A DNA stretch of 64,000 nt from Sitta carolinensis (taxonomy: Eukaryota; Chordata; Aves; Passeriformes; Sittidae). Every line of letters begins with the position of its first letter. Position 1 is the first letter of the stretch. Below are positions 11,101 through 22,545 of this stretch, piece after piece. Position numbers and translations under genes: made by a program. The notes below the pieces were generated by a model. It worked only from the letters and a program-made list of their open reading frames with translations. It was not told the DNA's origin and made no database searches. The stretch covers positions 3,906,001 to 3,970,000 of the forward strand of contig CM063295.1 of assembly GCA_032173965.1 (NCBI GenBank), in the 5' to 3' direction.

Positions 11101-14100
11101 CCAGAGCCTTAATGTCCCAGGGTTGGTGATGCACGGAGTGTGGATCCAGATTAAACCCAGCACTGTCCTGCTCTGCACCACACTTTTCACAAGGTCATGG
11201 CAAAGACCCACAGTTCCCAGAGTGTGTTTGAAAAGCAGGGAACTAACTGTGTCCCAGGATATGAGCCCTGGGGAAGCTGCAGTGCTGGCTGCTCTTGTGC
11301 CATCCTGCAGGGATTTCACTCCCAGGGATGTTAGAAAAGGCAGAACTTCCAGGCTATGCTGCAGCACCACGAGTTTCCTTGAATACTCTCAGGGAGCCAG
11401 AGGCAAATTTGGTCATGTATGTCTCTGTGATCTGCAACATGCTTTGGGCATACAGCTTAGGCTGTTAAAAAACAAAGAAACCAAAAATTAAAGAAAAAAA
11501 AACCAAACCAAACCAAACACAAAACCTGTTTTAGGTAACCGTGATGTTCAAGCAATATAGAAAATCTTGAAAATCTTATCCTGCAGCTAAGAGGTGAATA
11601 TTGGACTTTAAGGCTTCTTAGTTGGTTAAAGGAGCCATGTTGCAAAAGGAAATAATTGCCTACAAACTGTTTTAATGTAAAAATCTTTAAAAGTGTTTAT
11701 CTTTTATTTTTTGAGATTTTCTAGTTTTCCTTGTCTCAATAAAATGATCCTGTTTGGAATATGTTGCTGATTTGAGGGCAAAAAGAAAAGGAGAGTGAGA
11801 AAAGCCTATAAAACTATAGATTATTTTTTATGGATGATGAGATGGTCCCCATTTGCATTTACAGCTTTACAAGGATTGTAGCACTAGGCTCTTTTTCTTT
11901 TTTTGATGGAAATGCTTAATCTGAGCTCAATGGGCCATAATAATTGCCTGTTTCTTCCAGTAGAAATAAACCCACTTGTATGTGACACTTGAAACCTTAA
12001 CTCTGCTTAGTATTACCCACGGAATTGGAGACGGTTCTTCACCCAAGGTATATTTATGACAGCAGCACCAGTCGATATACAATACCCAGCCAAGGGCATT
12101 GGAGAATAAATCAGTGCCTGCAGCCCCTGCTGGAGCACAATAACTGATGGTGGTAATAAAACCCCAGGAAATTAAAATTCCGTGCATGCAAACACACATA
12201 CCTAGCCAAGAGAAAGCCGAAGCTCTCTGTTCTGGAAAGAATTTGCATATGCACAGACATACACATTCTGTACCCCTTTGTGTTAGAAACACAATGGAAC
12301 ACAAAGTCTGCAGGTTGTCAGCACATTATCACCTCGTTAGGCTGTCCTCAACATTTGGGGGCTGTCAGGAGACTGCCCATGAAAATTTAGGCATCTTGTA
12401 GAGGAAAAGGATGATCCTGGTTACTCCTTGAGGAAGCAATACTGATGCTATGTTTGAAAGCTTCTAGATGCTGCTGTAAGTGACTCCAAAAGGCTCTGAA
12501 ATCCCCATTTCCACTTCATTTCATCCTGTATATTTATGCAATTACTGGTATTTTTTTAATGAGTCCTCTGTGTTTGAGCACCTTGGGCTCTGCTTTGCGG
12601 CATTGTGAGCTCTTGGGATGGATGTTGTTTCTTCACTTGTGTTTTGGGGTTTCACACGTAGTACTGAGAGGCAGTTTTAGATTAATACACAATATTATTT
12701 ATACATTTATGTACAGTCCCACACTCTCTCCACATATTAAATAACTTGGAGTATTATTTCTTCTGAATTCTGCAGGGCAATGAGATAATGAACACTACTA
12801 AGTAGTAAAAAGATGCAGGGAAGTGTCTGTTTCCGAATGAAATACAGCAGTGCGTGGTGCATGTCCCTGTGTAGCACAGCCCTTTTGTGTAGTGTGGCAA
12901 GGAAAAAAAACCAAGCATTTAATTTTTGACAGAAGACTTTTCCAGCCAGATGAGTGTCTAATGAGAGAAAGCACTGACAGATGGATTTTGCAGATAGTAT
13001 GAAATGGTGTGGACTGTCTCAAAGTGTCTGGTGAAACACGACTGCTACAACTATGAGAGGATAATCTGAGGTTTGATTTCAGCTGTTTAATCTACGTATG
13101 AATGAGGAGAGAGAATTTCTCAATCAGATGAGGAGCAGTCACCAGTTGGGAGGTTCTGGTGACTCTGCCCAGTGCCAAGCCTTTCTCAGCTGGCTCTCAA
13201 GCTCCACAGCTCGTGTCTAGGTACTGATTGTAATAATAAACACAGACATATTCTTGAAATTCTAGTAACCATATTTGCACTCTCCTATTTTGAGGTGCAA
13301 AAAGAGAGGCAGTAATATCAGGAGGCTTTTTATTTACCACACGTTTAGTTATGGTAAAATATCTAGAAGATTAAAGACATTATGTGTTCACCTATTATTT
13401 TTCCACCACTGGGACTATGCTCCATTTCAAATAACCTCAATCCTGAAAACTTTTTAATTTGAAAATGTAAAACCAATACTTGGGAATGGTGTACTGAGCA
13501 GAAATGTTTGGGTTTTTTTTTTACATTTAAGCAGACACTTTCTGTAAATAACCTTATTACCCTCCTTTTGTTCTCTTTTCCCAATCACCTAAGTCTTTTC
13601 TTTAAAATGACACTTAACAAACTTGACAGCAATAAACCTTCCCAGGTGGACTGCTGGCATTCCTCAACACCTGCAGGAATGCTGCTGCTCTCTGTCTGTC
13701 CATTCATGCAGAGATGGGTCCCATTTTCTGTTTGGTTTCCATTTTACCTCAGGGCCAGGGCTTGTGTGTCCCTATGAAAAGTGGATAAGTGATAAATACA
13801 TTTAACAGATATTCCAGTCTCCCACCTGTTACTGTTTCTTAAAGAAAACAAAACAGGCTTCCACATTCCAGTCCTGAACTCGCTGGGGAATGACACCAGC
13901 AGGTGCCACAGTATTTCCAAAGGGTCTTTTTTGGTTTAAAATTATGGAGCCGGACAGCACAAGTGTCTTCTAAGACTGCTGTCCTATAAAGGAGCCTCTA
14001 ATTATTTCAAAATTTCTCCTTGATAAAATCCTTTAAAGGAAATTAATATTTCAGGCATTCTTCCACTAAACTGTTAGTAAGTGAGAGCTTAACACAATGA

Positions 14101-14580
14101 CAATCAACATACTGACCAATCTTCAACTAAACTAGATAAATAGTTAAATGAATATGGTTCAATCCAGAGCCATAGCAAAGTAAATTTAGGGTTGCAAAGC
14201 AACGTATTTAAAATTGCAGGATGTGCACAAGATTTGCTTCTAGGCTCTCTTGATCATTAATTAAATATGTTATGGCTTTCATTTTTTTCTCATTTATCTG
14301 TACAGGTTTACATATTGTAAATGCATTATTTATGTTTTCCCTTAAGTGCTCAGTAGTGCCAGGATGTTTCTCTTAAACTGGCACAGATAGCAAAAAAGAC
14401 AAAATGAGAGAGCAAATTTGGCACTGGTAAAATGCTCAGAGAGCTGCTCGTGTTCAAATGAGCCTTTCCCAGATGTATTTTAATAAACTTGATCTGACAA
14501 ATAGAGGGCCAGACAGGCAGATGGCATCTGTGCTTAAACTATGATTTTTTAAATTTTTTTTTCATTAATGTAGGTTTGGG
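8166..14580. other. Long unique AT-rich non-coding stretch
   Basis: More than 6 kb with no recognisable gene, tandem array or repeat family. The longest frames are 122 codons at 11123-11491 (+) and 125 codons at 11927-12304 (-). Both lack recognisable domains and overlap frames on the other strand. Short A or T runs occur at 9490-9504, 10547-10556 and 11482-11502. Parts with very low CpG, such as 10020-10270, could be conserved non-coding DNA, but a single sequence cannot show this. Confidence 0.5.
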
Positions 14581-14590
14581 TTGTTTTTTG

Positions 14591-14591
<1 letters not shown>

Positions 14592-14633
<42 letters not shown>
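14592..14633 (+). repeat. Poly-T tract, 42 nt, with T/G-rich flank
   Basis: A pure run of 42 T is followed to about 14722 by GTTTT, GTTTG and TTTTTGG repeats. Homopolymer slippage or an antisense poly-A tail are the simplest explanations. Confidence 0.93.
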
Positions 14634-14722
14634 CCGTTTTGTTTTGGGTTTTTTTTGGGGGGTTTTTTTTGTTTGTTTGTTTTTGTTTTGATTTTTTGTT
14701 TTGATTTTTCTTTCAATCTCAT

Positions 14723-15470
14723 CCTAATAATGCCTTATCACTAAGCCTTGCTGCTCTTTTTCTTGAGAGCTCCAAGGCTGAAGGGTGATGAGCTGTCCAG
14801 GTGGAAGCCAGCTCTGAAATGGATTTTGTTGTAGCTAAAACACAGCTTGAAATCAACCATTTGCTGAACTGAAAACCAAGGGAATTGCCTTCCATTGGTG
14901 TGTCCTGAATGTTGCTCCTGTTGTTTTTTTTTTTTTCCTTTCAGAGGAAACTGAGTGTCATGCAGGTGGTTGAATGAAAAAATAATTTTAAATAGTGTTC
15001 TCACGTTCATGCAAAACCTGTTTTAAAGTAAATTGATGGTTTTCTTCTGTTGGCTGCACTGCCAGATATGGAGGAGCAGATGGATGTTAAGATGTGGTCA
15101 TCATCTTATTCACTTAGTCACTTTTTGCCTCTCTTTTGTGTTCTTCCACTGTTCATAAACACTTCTCTCCCACTTTAAATACAATTTTTCTGGTGTCTGA
15201 GATGTTAGGTATTTTATTCTTCAAATTGCAGTAGCAAATATCTACTAACTAAAACACAAAATTAACTATCTGTTTAAATAGTCAATAACTGTCACCCTTG
15301 TTCCAGTCTAGGAGTATTTGATACACTTTCTTCTTGTTATCCTAGAAATTTCACCTTTCTTTCATGCCAAATCTCCTCCTTCCATCCCACCACCAAAGGT
15401 TAAAATCTCTACAACTGGAAACCTAAATATTAAAAAAAGGCTCTGAACAAAACAACCCAAACTCACTTCT
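14723..15470. other. Unique non-coding DNA
   Basis: AT-rich sequence. The 89-codon minus frame at 14741-15010 contains a lysine run encoded by a T tract and has no recognisable similarity. Confidence 0.5.
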
Positions 15471-15524
15471 GACTTTGACTAGATGACCGCTGTAGGTCTC
15501 TTCCACCTGAAATATTCCACTGTA
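15471..15524 (+). mobile_element. Short CR1 3' tail fragment
   Basis: The phrase 'tttgactagatgaccgctg', then 'taggtctcttccacctgaaa' and 'tattccactgta', matches the CR1 3' consensus pattern 'gactagatgacct...ggtcccttccaacctg...ttctatga' with several changes. It is a heavily truncated, old copy. Confidence 0.6.
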
Positions 15525-16190
15525 TTTATTTTTAATCCAGGTGAAGAGGTTCATGTGGAATTCAGATATCAAATTAACTCTTGAGACTTATGCAAGCACA
15601 CTTACCATGCAGACTAATATAACCTCAAAGTGTCTCATAAATGGTGTCAAGTCATGAACTTTGAAAAGTGGATTCTTTGGTCTGCAAGTGACAGTCACTT
15701 CAGCTGTAATTAATTTGACTCCATGGGGGAACTGTAATTAGACCTATGCTCAATTCCTTTACTTTTTATGCCCTGCTAGGAACTTCAAAGAGCATTTGTT
15801 TCTTTTAGATTTGTATTTTCATACAGGGACTCTGTTGTGAAACTTCTGCTGTACAAGTAGAAGGTTAAGCCTGTAGTGTACTTTTTAGAACTCCTTCTGT
15901 GATGAAAACCAGGCAGTTTTATTTTATTTGTAGTAACCTAACTTTGACTGAGAGGTTGCCATTTTCATTATCACTATAGAGTAAATATATCATACAAATG
16001 GGCATTGGTTGGTGTTTTAACTGTTTCTAAGCACAAAGTTGTGATAAATGTATTCCAAACCTTTCAAGATATCTTCAGAAACCTTGCATCCATTTTCATG
16101 TTTTATGGATTGGTTGCCATCTACACTGATGACAGAACTGACAGTGATGACACTTCCAAGGCTAATTATGCTAATGATTCTAAAATTGTT
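15525..16190. other. Unique AT-rich non-coding DNA, possibly conserved
   Basis: No repeat is seen. At 16005-16190 both strands stay open for about 60 codons, and the minus frame runs on into the adjacent array. This sequence is low in CpG and could be a conserved non-coding element, but no exon signals are convincing. Confidence 0.35.
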
Positions 16191-16222
16191 TAAAACAAAA
16201 CAAAAAAACAAAACAAAACCCA
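16191..16222 (+). repeat. CAAAA/CAAAAA simple repeat
   Basis: A short A-rich run of AAAAC units sits about 100 nt before the minisatellite. Confidence 0.85.
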
Positions 16223-16325
16223 GCCAGACACAAAAGCACTCTCTCCACACAGACAAATCAATACCTGAGTGCCTTCCTGAGCAGAGCTTTAAAAGTTTGG
16301 TTCCAGAGGCCCTGTGCATGGACAC

Positions 16326-18196
16326 CAGGGATCTGGGGAGCAGGGCTGGCTGTGGAGAGCAGGGCTGGGATGTGGGGAGCAGGGCTGGGATGTGGGAGCA
16401 GGCTGGGATGTGGGAGCAGGCTGGGATCTGGAGAGCAGGGCTGGGATCTGGAGAGCAGGGCTGGGATGTGGGGAGCAGGGCTGGGATGTGGGGAGCAGGG
16501 CTGGATCTGGAGAGCAGGGCTGGGATGTGGGGAGCAGGGCTGGGATGTGGGAGCAGGCTGGGATGTGGGGAGCAGGGCTGGGATCTGGAGAGCAGGGCTG
16601 GGATCTGGAGAGCAGGGCTGGGATGTGGGGAGCAGGGCTGGGATCTGGAGAGCAGGGCTGGATGTGGAGAGCAGGGCTGGATCTGGAGAGCAGGGCTGGG
16701 ATCTGGAGAGCAGGGCTGGGATCTGGAGAGCAGGCTGGGATGTGGAGAGCAGGGCTGGGATGTGGAGAGCAGGGCCGGGATGTGGAGAGCAGGGCTGGGA
16801 TGTGGAGAGCAGGGCTGGGCTGTGGAGAGCAGGGCTGGGATCTGGAGAGCAGGGCTGGATCTGGAGAGCAGGGCTGGATGTGGGGAGCAGGGCTGGATGT
16901 GGAGAGCAGGGCTGGATGTGGAGAGCAGGGCTGGGATGTGGAGAGCAGGGCTGGGCTGTGGAGAGCAGGGCTGGGATCTGGAGAGCAGGGCTGGGATCTG
17001 GAGAGCAGGGCTGGGATCTGGAGAGCAGGGCTGGGATCTGGAGAGCAGGGCTGGGATCTGGAGAGCAGGGCTGGATGTGGAGAGCAGGGCTGGATGTGGA
17101 GAGCAGGGCTGGGATGTGGAGAGCAGGGCTGGGATGTGGAGAGCAGGGCTGGATGTGGAGAGCAGGGCTGGATGTGGAGAGCAGGGCTGGGATGTGGAGA
17201 GCAGGGCTGGGATGTGGAGAGCAGGGCTGGGATGTGGAGAGCAGGGCTGGGATGTGGAGAGCAGGGTGGGATGTGGGGAGCAGGGCTGGGATGTGGGGAG
17301 CAGGGCTGGGATGTGGAGAGCAGGGCTGGGATGTGGAGAGCAGGGCTGGGATGTGGGGAGCAGGGCTGGGATGTGGAGAGCAGGGCTGGGATGTGGAGAG
17401 GGGGCAGGATGTGGAGAGCAGGGTGGGATGTGGGAGCAGGGCTGGGATGTGGAGAGGGGGGCAGGATGTGGAGAGCAGGGTGGGATGTGGGGAGCAGGGC
17501 TGGGATGTGGGGAGCAGGGCCGGGATGTGGAGAGCAGGGCTGGGATGTGGAGAGCAGGGTGGGATGTGGGGAGCAGGGCTGGGATGTGGGGAGCAGGGTG
17601 GGATGTGGAGAGCAGGGCTGGATGTGGGGAGCAGGGCTGGATGTGGGGAGCAGGGCTGGGATGTGGGGAGCAGGGTGGGATGTGGAGAGCAGGGCTGGAT
17701 GTGGGGAGCAGGGCTGGGATGTGGGGAGCAGGGCTGGATGTGGGGAGCAGGGCTGGGATGTGGGGAGCAGGGCTGGATGTGGGGAGCAGGGCTGGGATGT
17801 GGGGAGCAGGGTGGGATGTGGAGAGCAGGGCTGGGATGTGGAGAGCAGGGCTGGGATCTGGAGAGCAGGGCTGGGATCTGGAGAGCAGGGCTGGGATCTG
17901 GAGAGCAGGGCTGGGATGTGGAGAGCAGGGCTGGGATGTGGAGAGCAGGGCTAGGATGTGGAGAGCAGGGCTGGGATGTGGAGAGCAGGGCTGGGATGTG
18001 GAGAGCAGGGCTGGATGTGGGGAGCAGGGCTGGGATGTGGAGAGCAGGGCTGGGATGTGGAGAGCAGGGCTGGGATGTGGAGAGCAGGGCTGGGATGTGA
18101 GAGCAGGGCTGGGATGTGGAGAGGGGGGCAGGATGTGGAGAGCAGGGTGGGATGTGGGGAGCAGGGCTGGGATGTGGGGAGCAGGGCTGGGATTTG
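16326..18196 (+). repeat. Minisatellite, 20-bp G-rich unit, about 90+ copies
   Basis: The unit is GAGAGCAGGGCTGGGATGTG, repeated head to tail for nearly 1.9 kb. Variants are GATCT for GATGT, GTGGGGAG for GTGGAGAG, a 19-bp unit lacking one G (GGCTGGATG), and a few units with GGGGGCAGGATG. GATCT units cluster (about 16420-16720, 16960-17060 and 17855-17910), as do GGGGAG units (about 17560-17820). The unit has no stop codon on either strand and 20 is not a multiple of 3. Any frame therefore cycles through all three phases, giving artefactual frames of up to 746 codons. These are not genes. Confidence 0.98.
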
Positions 18197-18233
18197 CTCT
18201 CTCTCTCTCTATAGAATCTATATATGATCTATA
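18197..18233 (+). repeat. (CT)n followed by AT-rich tract bordering the array
   Basis: The array ends in 'gggatttg', then a short CT run at about 18197-18211 and a TATAGAATCTATATATGATC tract. This is simple sequence at the right edge of the minisatellite. Confidence 0.8.
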
Positions 18234-20733
18234 ACAGCCTTGTGATAAATGTGGCAAAGGAGGAAAGCTTCCTGAACTAGACTGCCAATCAGGTGTTTAA
18301 AATCTAAAGATACTTTTCTACTTCAGTTTTGTTGTGGGTTCTGTTGTTCATTTCATTTTGACCTTTGTAAATTTAAAATATAAGTGGGAAAACATTATTT
18401 TTGTAGTAATGATTCTGTGGATGCACAGGAAAATACTGTGTTTAGATTAATGGCTGCATTTCCAATATTTATATGTGTAAGATAGGTAGACTTTGCAGCT
18501 TTGTTGTGGCAAGAATGTTATGCTTTCAAAGTTATTTTGGCATTTTTTTTCTTTTTTCCCCTTGTAGAGTTCAAAACAACAGATGAGTTGTGAAAGAGAA
18601 GAGCTAAGGGTAAGTGCAATGATATGCAAAATGTTCTGTTCCTTTAAAACATAAGCAGAATCTAGTCTGTGCTATTGACAAATGGATTTTTAATTTAAGA
18701 GGGAGATACTTAGTTCATTTGATGCTTTTTGGTAAATCTTGCACATCTTGCAGTGTAAAGCAGCTAGGTAGTGCAGGGGGTTTTCTGTCATGTGTTGAGG
18801 TTTGGCAGGAAATGCTCTTGGAGGGACCCCTGACCCCAGGTGAGCTCCTCCCGTGCTCCAGGAGCCAAAGGGCGCTGTGCTCCCACACCTGCTCCACCCG
18901 GGGATTGTTCCCAGCAGAAGATGTTATCCTGTGGAATTTGACTGGCTGTTCTTTCAGGGAGGAGTCAGGGGCAGGGCTGTGAGGAGCTGGTTATTTTAGT
19001 GTGTCTGTTGGTTGTGTACAATCTGTGAGGAGATGGAGTTCCAGGCTGCTGACCTCTCTTGTTTTCCCTTTTCCTGTATTAGAGTGACTGTGTTAAACAG
19101 CTTTTAGTCTCTGCTCCCTTCATATGCTACAGATTCCTGAAGATGCTTTTCCATTACAGTATTTCTTGATTGATTCTAGTATTTGTTTGGGAAAGTATAA
19201 GAGCCTTCATTAACTAAAAGAAAAAAAAGAATAAAAACCAAAAAACCACAAAAAACCAACCAACCAAAAAGCTTTTTGGTAATCTGAGTGTTTCTTAATA
19301 GACCTACATTTATTGATAGCACATGATGACTATTTGCTTGAAGTCCCACATGCAAGTAGAGAGGGAGAGGCAGGCCTGAAGGAAGGCTAAGTTTCTATAC
19401 AAACAAAAATATTGTTGGAAATAGAAAAAGCAGCTTTTTGTTTGTTGGTTTATTTGCTGTTTACTAAGCATCAGCAGTGCCTGCATGACTTGCAAGTATA
19501 AAGAATATACTTGTCCTAAAGTACATTGTGCAGTGTTCTTGTCCATCCAGCCATTCTTTAGATTAACTCCATCACCATATCTAGATGCTTCAGCTGGTCC
19601 TCACCACACTTGTAATGGGACTTTGGTAAACAAGTTATGCAAGAGCAGTGCATCACATACTGTCCTCAATCCTTTTCTTGCTGCCAGGTGACTGCATTGC
19701 ATTGTACTGGAGCTGGAGTGACAAAGCTTTGTTTTATCAGTAGTCATGTCTCAACAGAGCAGCTGTCAAAGCTAAAATATTGCAATGGTACCTGAAGGAC
19801 AAGTTTTTCAAGAGGTAGCAGTGTCTTGAGAACAAAGAAAATTTTCTTTTTTTTTTTATTTTTTTTATTTTCTCCCTTGAATGAAGGAAAACATTCTTTT
19901 TTAAATATAACGTGAGGAGGCCACCAGCTTTCTTCAAGTACATTTGTGTGCTTTTTCAAAGCAGTGGATAAGATGTGGTGCAGTGAAACTTCCATGTATC
20001 TTTCTAGTGCAGGGTTACACATTTATGTCTAACAATGAGCTCAGTGCTTAGGAAGCCTCTGTGTCATAGCACAGTGTGACACCTGAAGACAGAACCATGT
20101 CTGAAACCTGAAATAGGAAATTTAGGAGCATCTTTTTCCACAACTCCTATGATGTTCCAGTTACACTAAACACAGTTTCCAGTGTAAATTCTGCTCCTGT
20201 CCTAGAGATCCCCCATGGCTTTCACAGCTTATCTGCTGTGACACTGAAATTTAAATGTACTGTGTGGACATGTTGGCACTTTGAACACTAGGAGGGTGTG
20301 ACTTGACCGTTCTGCCACTTTTAGGTTGGCTCCCTAACTGAGCAGGGCTGTTTAAAAAAGTGTTTCTTTGGCTGAATCAGGTTTTGCTGGCTTGCAGTAT
20401 TTTCTTTTGGGGTTTGTGACCTGCCATGAGTACTTGGATGGGAGGCAAAAGTGATGCTTCATCCCAGCTGAAAGAATTGAAATAGAACAAGGAAAGAGCA
20501 TTAAAATAACTGAATGCCAACGTCCTGTTGTTTGTTAAACCAAGTAAACCAGATTATTGTTAGATCATCTAATAGTACAATAAAACAAGATGAAAGTCTA
20601 AGATGAAGTCTAAGATGAAAATGTCTGCCACTCTCCTTTTTGGATTCCCCAGTAATTCCTTAGTCTGAGTCATAAAAAGTTTCAAAAGCAACGCTTGTTA
20701 AAAGCATAATAGTGTAAATAAATAATTAGTCAT
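18234..20733. other. Unique non-coding DNA
   Basis: No gene is recognised. The sequence is AT-rich apart from a GC-richer part at about 18780-19000. An A/C-rich run of AAAACC and ACCAACC units lies at 19218-19270, and a T-rich run at 19848-19872. Confidence 0.5.
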
Positions 20734-20796
20734 TGTGAGGCCTTGAGAGACACCCTAGAAGAGAGGCTAGACAGAGTTAAAGGAATAGAGTAGGGA

Positions 20797-20802
20797 TTTA
20801 TT
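20797..20802 (-). promoter_or_regulatory. LTR polyadenylation signal (AATAAA)
   Basis: Exact AATAAA on the minus strand, downstream of the LTR TATA box and 63 nt before the proposed LTR 3' end. Confidence 0.6.
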
Positions 20803-20900
20803 AAAAAGCCTTCAAAGGCTCCTCCTTGGGCAGTGCAGGAGCCCAGCCATGGCTACACCCAAGGTGGAGCCAAGCTGGATGGTGTGTCAGGAGTTTCACC

Positions 20901-20908
20901 CTTTTATA
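20901..20908 (-). promoter_or_regulatory. LTR TATA box (TATAAAAG)
   Basis: TATAAAAG on the minus strand. Transcription would start near 20875-20880 and run toward lower coordinates, with R and U5 downstream. Whether it is active cannot be told. Confidence 0.6.
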
Positions 20909-21049
20909 AATTTTGGTCCATTTCCATGTTGGCTTAATTGTCCAATTCCAGCTCCAGGTGATGCAGTCCCACCCTCCCAGATTCCCTCCTCCATTCTCTG
21001 CTGTTTGCACTTTCTGGGGCTGGAGCTGCAGCAGCGTCCTTGTTCTAGA

Positions 21050-22545
21050 GCTGGAAAAGGATTGTTCTGTGCCCTTGGCTCTGGACAAGGATTGTTCTGT
21101 GCCCTTGGTTCTGGAGCTGGACAAGGATTGTTCTGTGTCCTTGGTTCTGGAGCTGGACAAGGATTGTTCTGTGTCCTTGGTTCTGGGGCTGGAAAAGGAT
21201 TGTTCTGTGCCCTTGGTTCTGGAGCTGGACAAGGATTGTTCTGTGTCCTTGGTTCTGGGCTGGAAAAGGATTGTTCTGTGCCCTTGGTTCTGGACTTCAA
21301 GGATTGTTCTGTGCCCTTGGTTCTGGACAAGGATTGTTCTGTGCCCTTGGCTCTGGACAAGGATTGTTCTGTGCCCTTGGCTCTGGACAAGGATTGTTCT
21401 GTGCCCTTGGCTCTGGACAAGGATTGTTCTGTGCCCTTGGCTCTGGACAAGGATTGTTCTGTGCCCTTGGTTCTGGACAAGGATTGTTCTGTGCCCTTGG
21501 CTCTGGACAAGGATTGTTCTGTGCCTTTTGCCTCTGGACAAGGATTGTTCTGTGCCCTTGGCTCTGGACAAGGATTGTTCTGTGTCCTTGGTTCTGGACA
21601 AGGATTGTTCTGTGCCCTTGGTTCTGGACAAGGATTGTTCTGTGTCCTTGGTTCTGGGCTGGACAAGGATTGTTCTGTGCCCTTGGCTCTGGACAAGGAT
21701 TGTTCTGTGTCCTTGGCTCTGGACAAGGATTGTTCTGTGCCCTTGGCTCTGGACAAGGATTGTTCTGTGTCATTGGCTCTGGACAAGGATTGTTCTGTGC
21801 CCTTGGCTCTGGACAAGGATTGTTCTGTGCCCTTGGCTCTGGACAAGGATTGTTCTGTGCCCTTGGCTCTGGACAAGGATTGTTCTGTGCCCTTGGCTCT
21901 GGACAAGGATTGTTCTGTGTCCTTGGCTTCTGGACAAGGATTGTTCTGTGCCCTTGGCTCTGGACAAGGATTGTTCTGTGTCCTTGGCTCTCTGGACAAG
22001 GATTGTTCTGTGCCCTTGCCTCTGGACAAGGATTGTTCTGTGTCATTGGCTCTGGACAAGGATTGTTCTGTGCCCTTGGCTCTGGACAAGGATTGTTCTG
22101 TGTCCTTGGTTCTGGGTACAAGGATTGTTCTGTGCCCTTGGCTCTGGACAAGGATTGTTCTGTGCCCTTGGCTCTGGACAAGGATTGTTCTGTGCCCTTG
22201 GTTCTGGACAAGGATTGTTCTGTGCCCTTGGCTCTGGACAAGGATTGTTCTGTGCCCTTGGCTCTGGACAAGGATTGTTCTGTGCCCTTGGCTCTGGACA
22301 AGGATTGTTCTGTGCCCTTGGCTCTGGACAAGGATTGTTCTGTGCCCTTGGCTCTGGACAAGGATTGTTCTGTGCCCTTGGTCTGGACAAGGATTGTTCT
22401 GTGCCCTTGGTTCTGGACAAGGATTGTTCTGTGCCCTTGGTTCTGGACAAGGATTGTTCTGTGCCCTTGGTTCTGGACAAGGATTGTTCTCTGCCCTTGG
22501 TTCTGGACAAGGATTGTTCTCTGCCCTTGGTTCTAGGCTGTACAA
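21050..22545 (+). repeat. Minisatellite, 30-bp unit, about 50 copies, inside the LTR
   Basis: The core of the unit on the plus strand is GGATTGTTCTGTGCCCTTGG, followed by a CTCTGGACAA or TTCTGGACAA linker. Most units are exactly 30 bp. The first few (21050-21290) carry an extra 'gagctg' and are about 36 bp, and a few are 29 or 31 bp. Recurrent variants are GTGCC/GTGTC, GGCTC/GGTTC and CATTGG. Units near 22480-22520 read TTCTCTGCC. The 30-bp period is a multiple of 3 and has no stop in any of six frames, so frames of 190-570 codons on both strands are artefacts of the array. Confidence 0.98.

Noticed and set aside
11927..12304. 125-codon minus-strand frame
   Set aside because: No domain and an overlapping opposing frame, in AT-rich sequence without coding character.
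16017..18257. 746-codon minus-strand frame and 728-, 582- and 546-codon plus-strand frames
   Set aside because: They are translations of the 20-bp tandem array, which has no stop on either strand. All three plus-strand phases give the same 20-residue cycle. No gene is involved.
16326..22545. CRISPR-like arrays
   Set aside because: Repeats are directly contiguous without unique spacers, and the context is vertebrate nuclear DNA. They are minisatellites.
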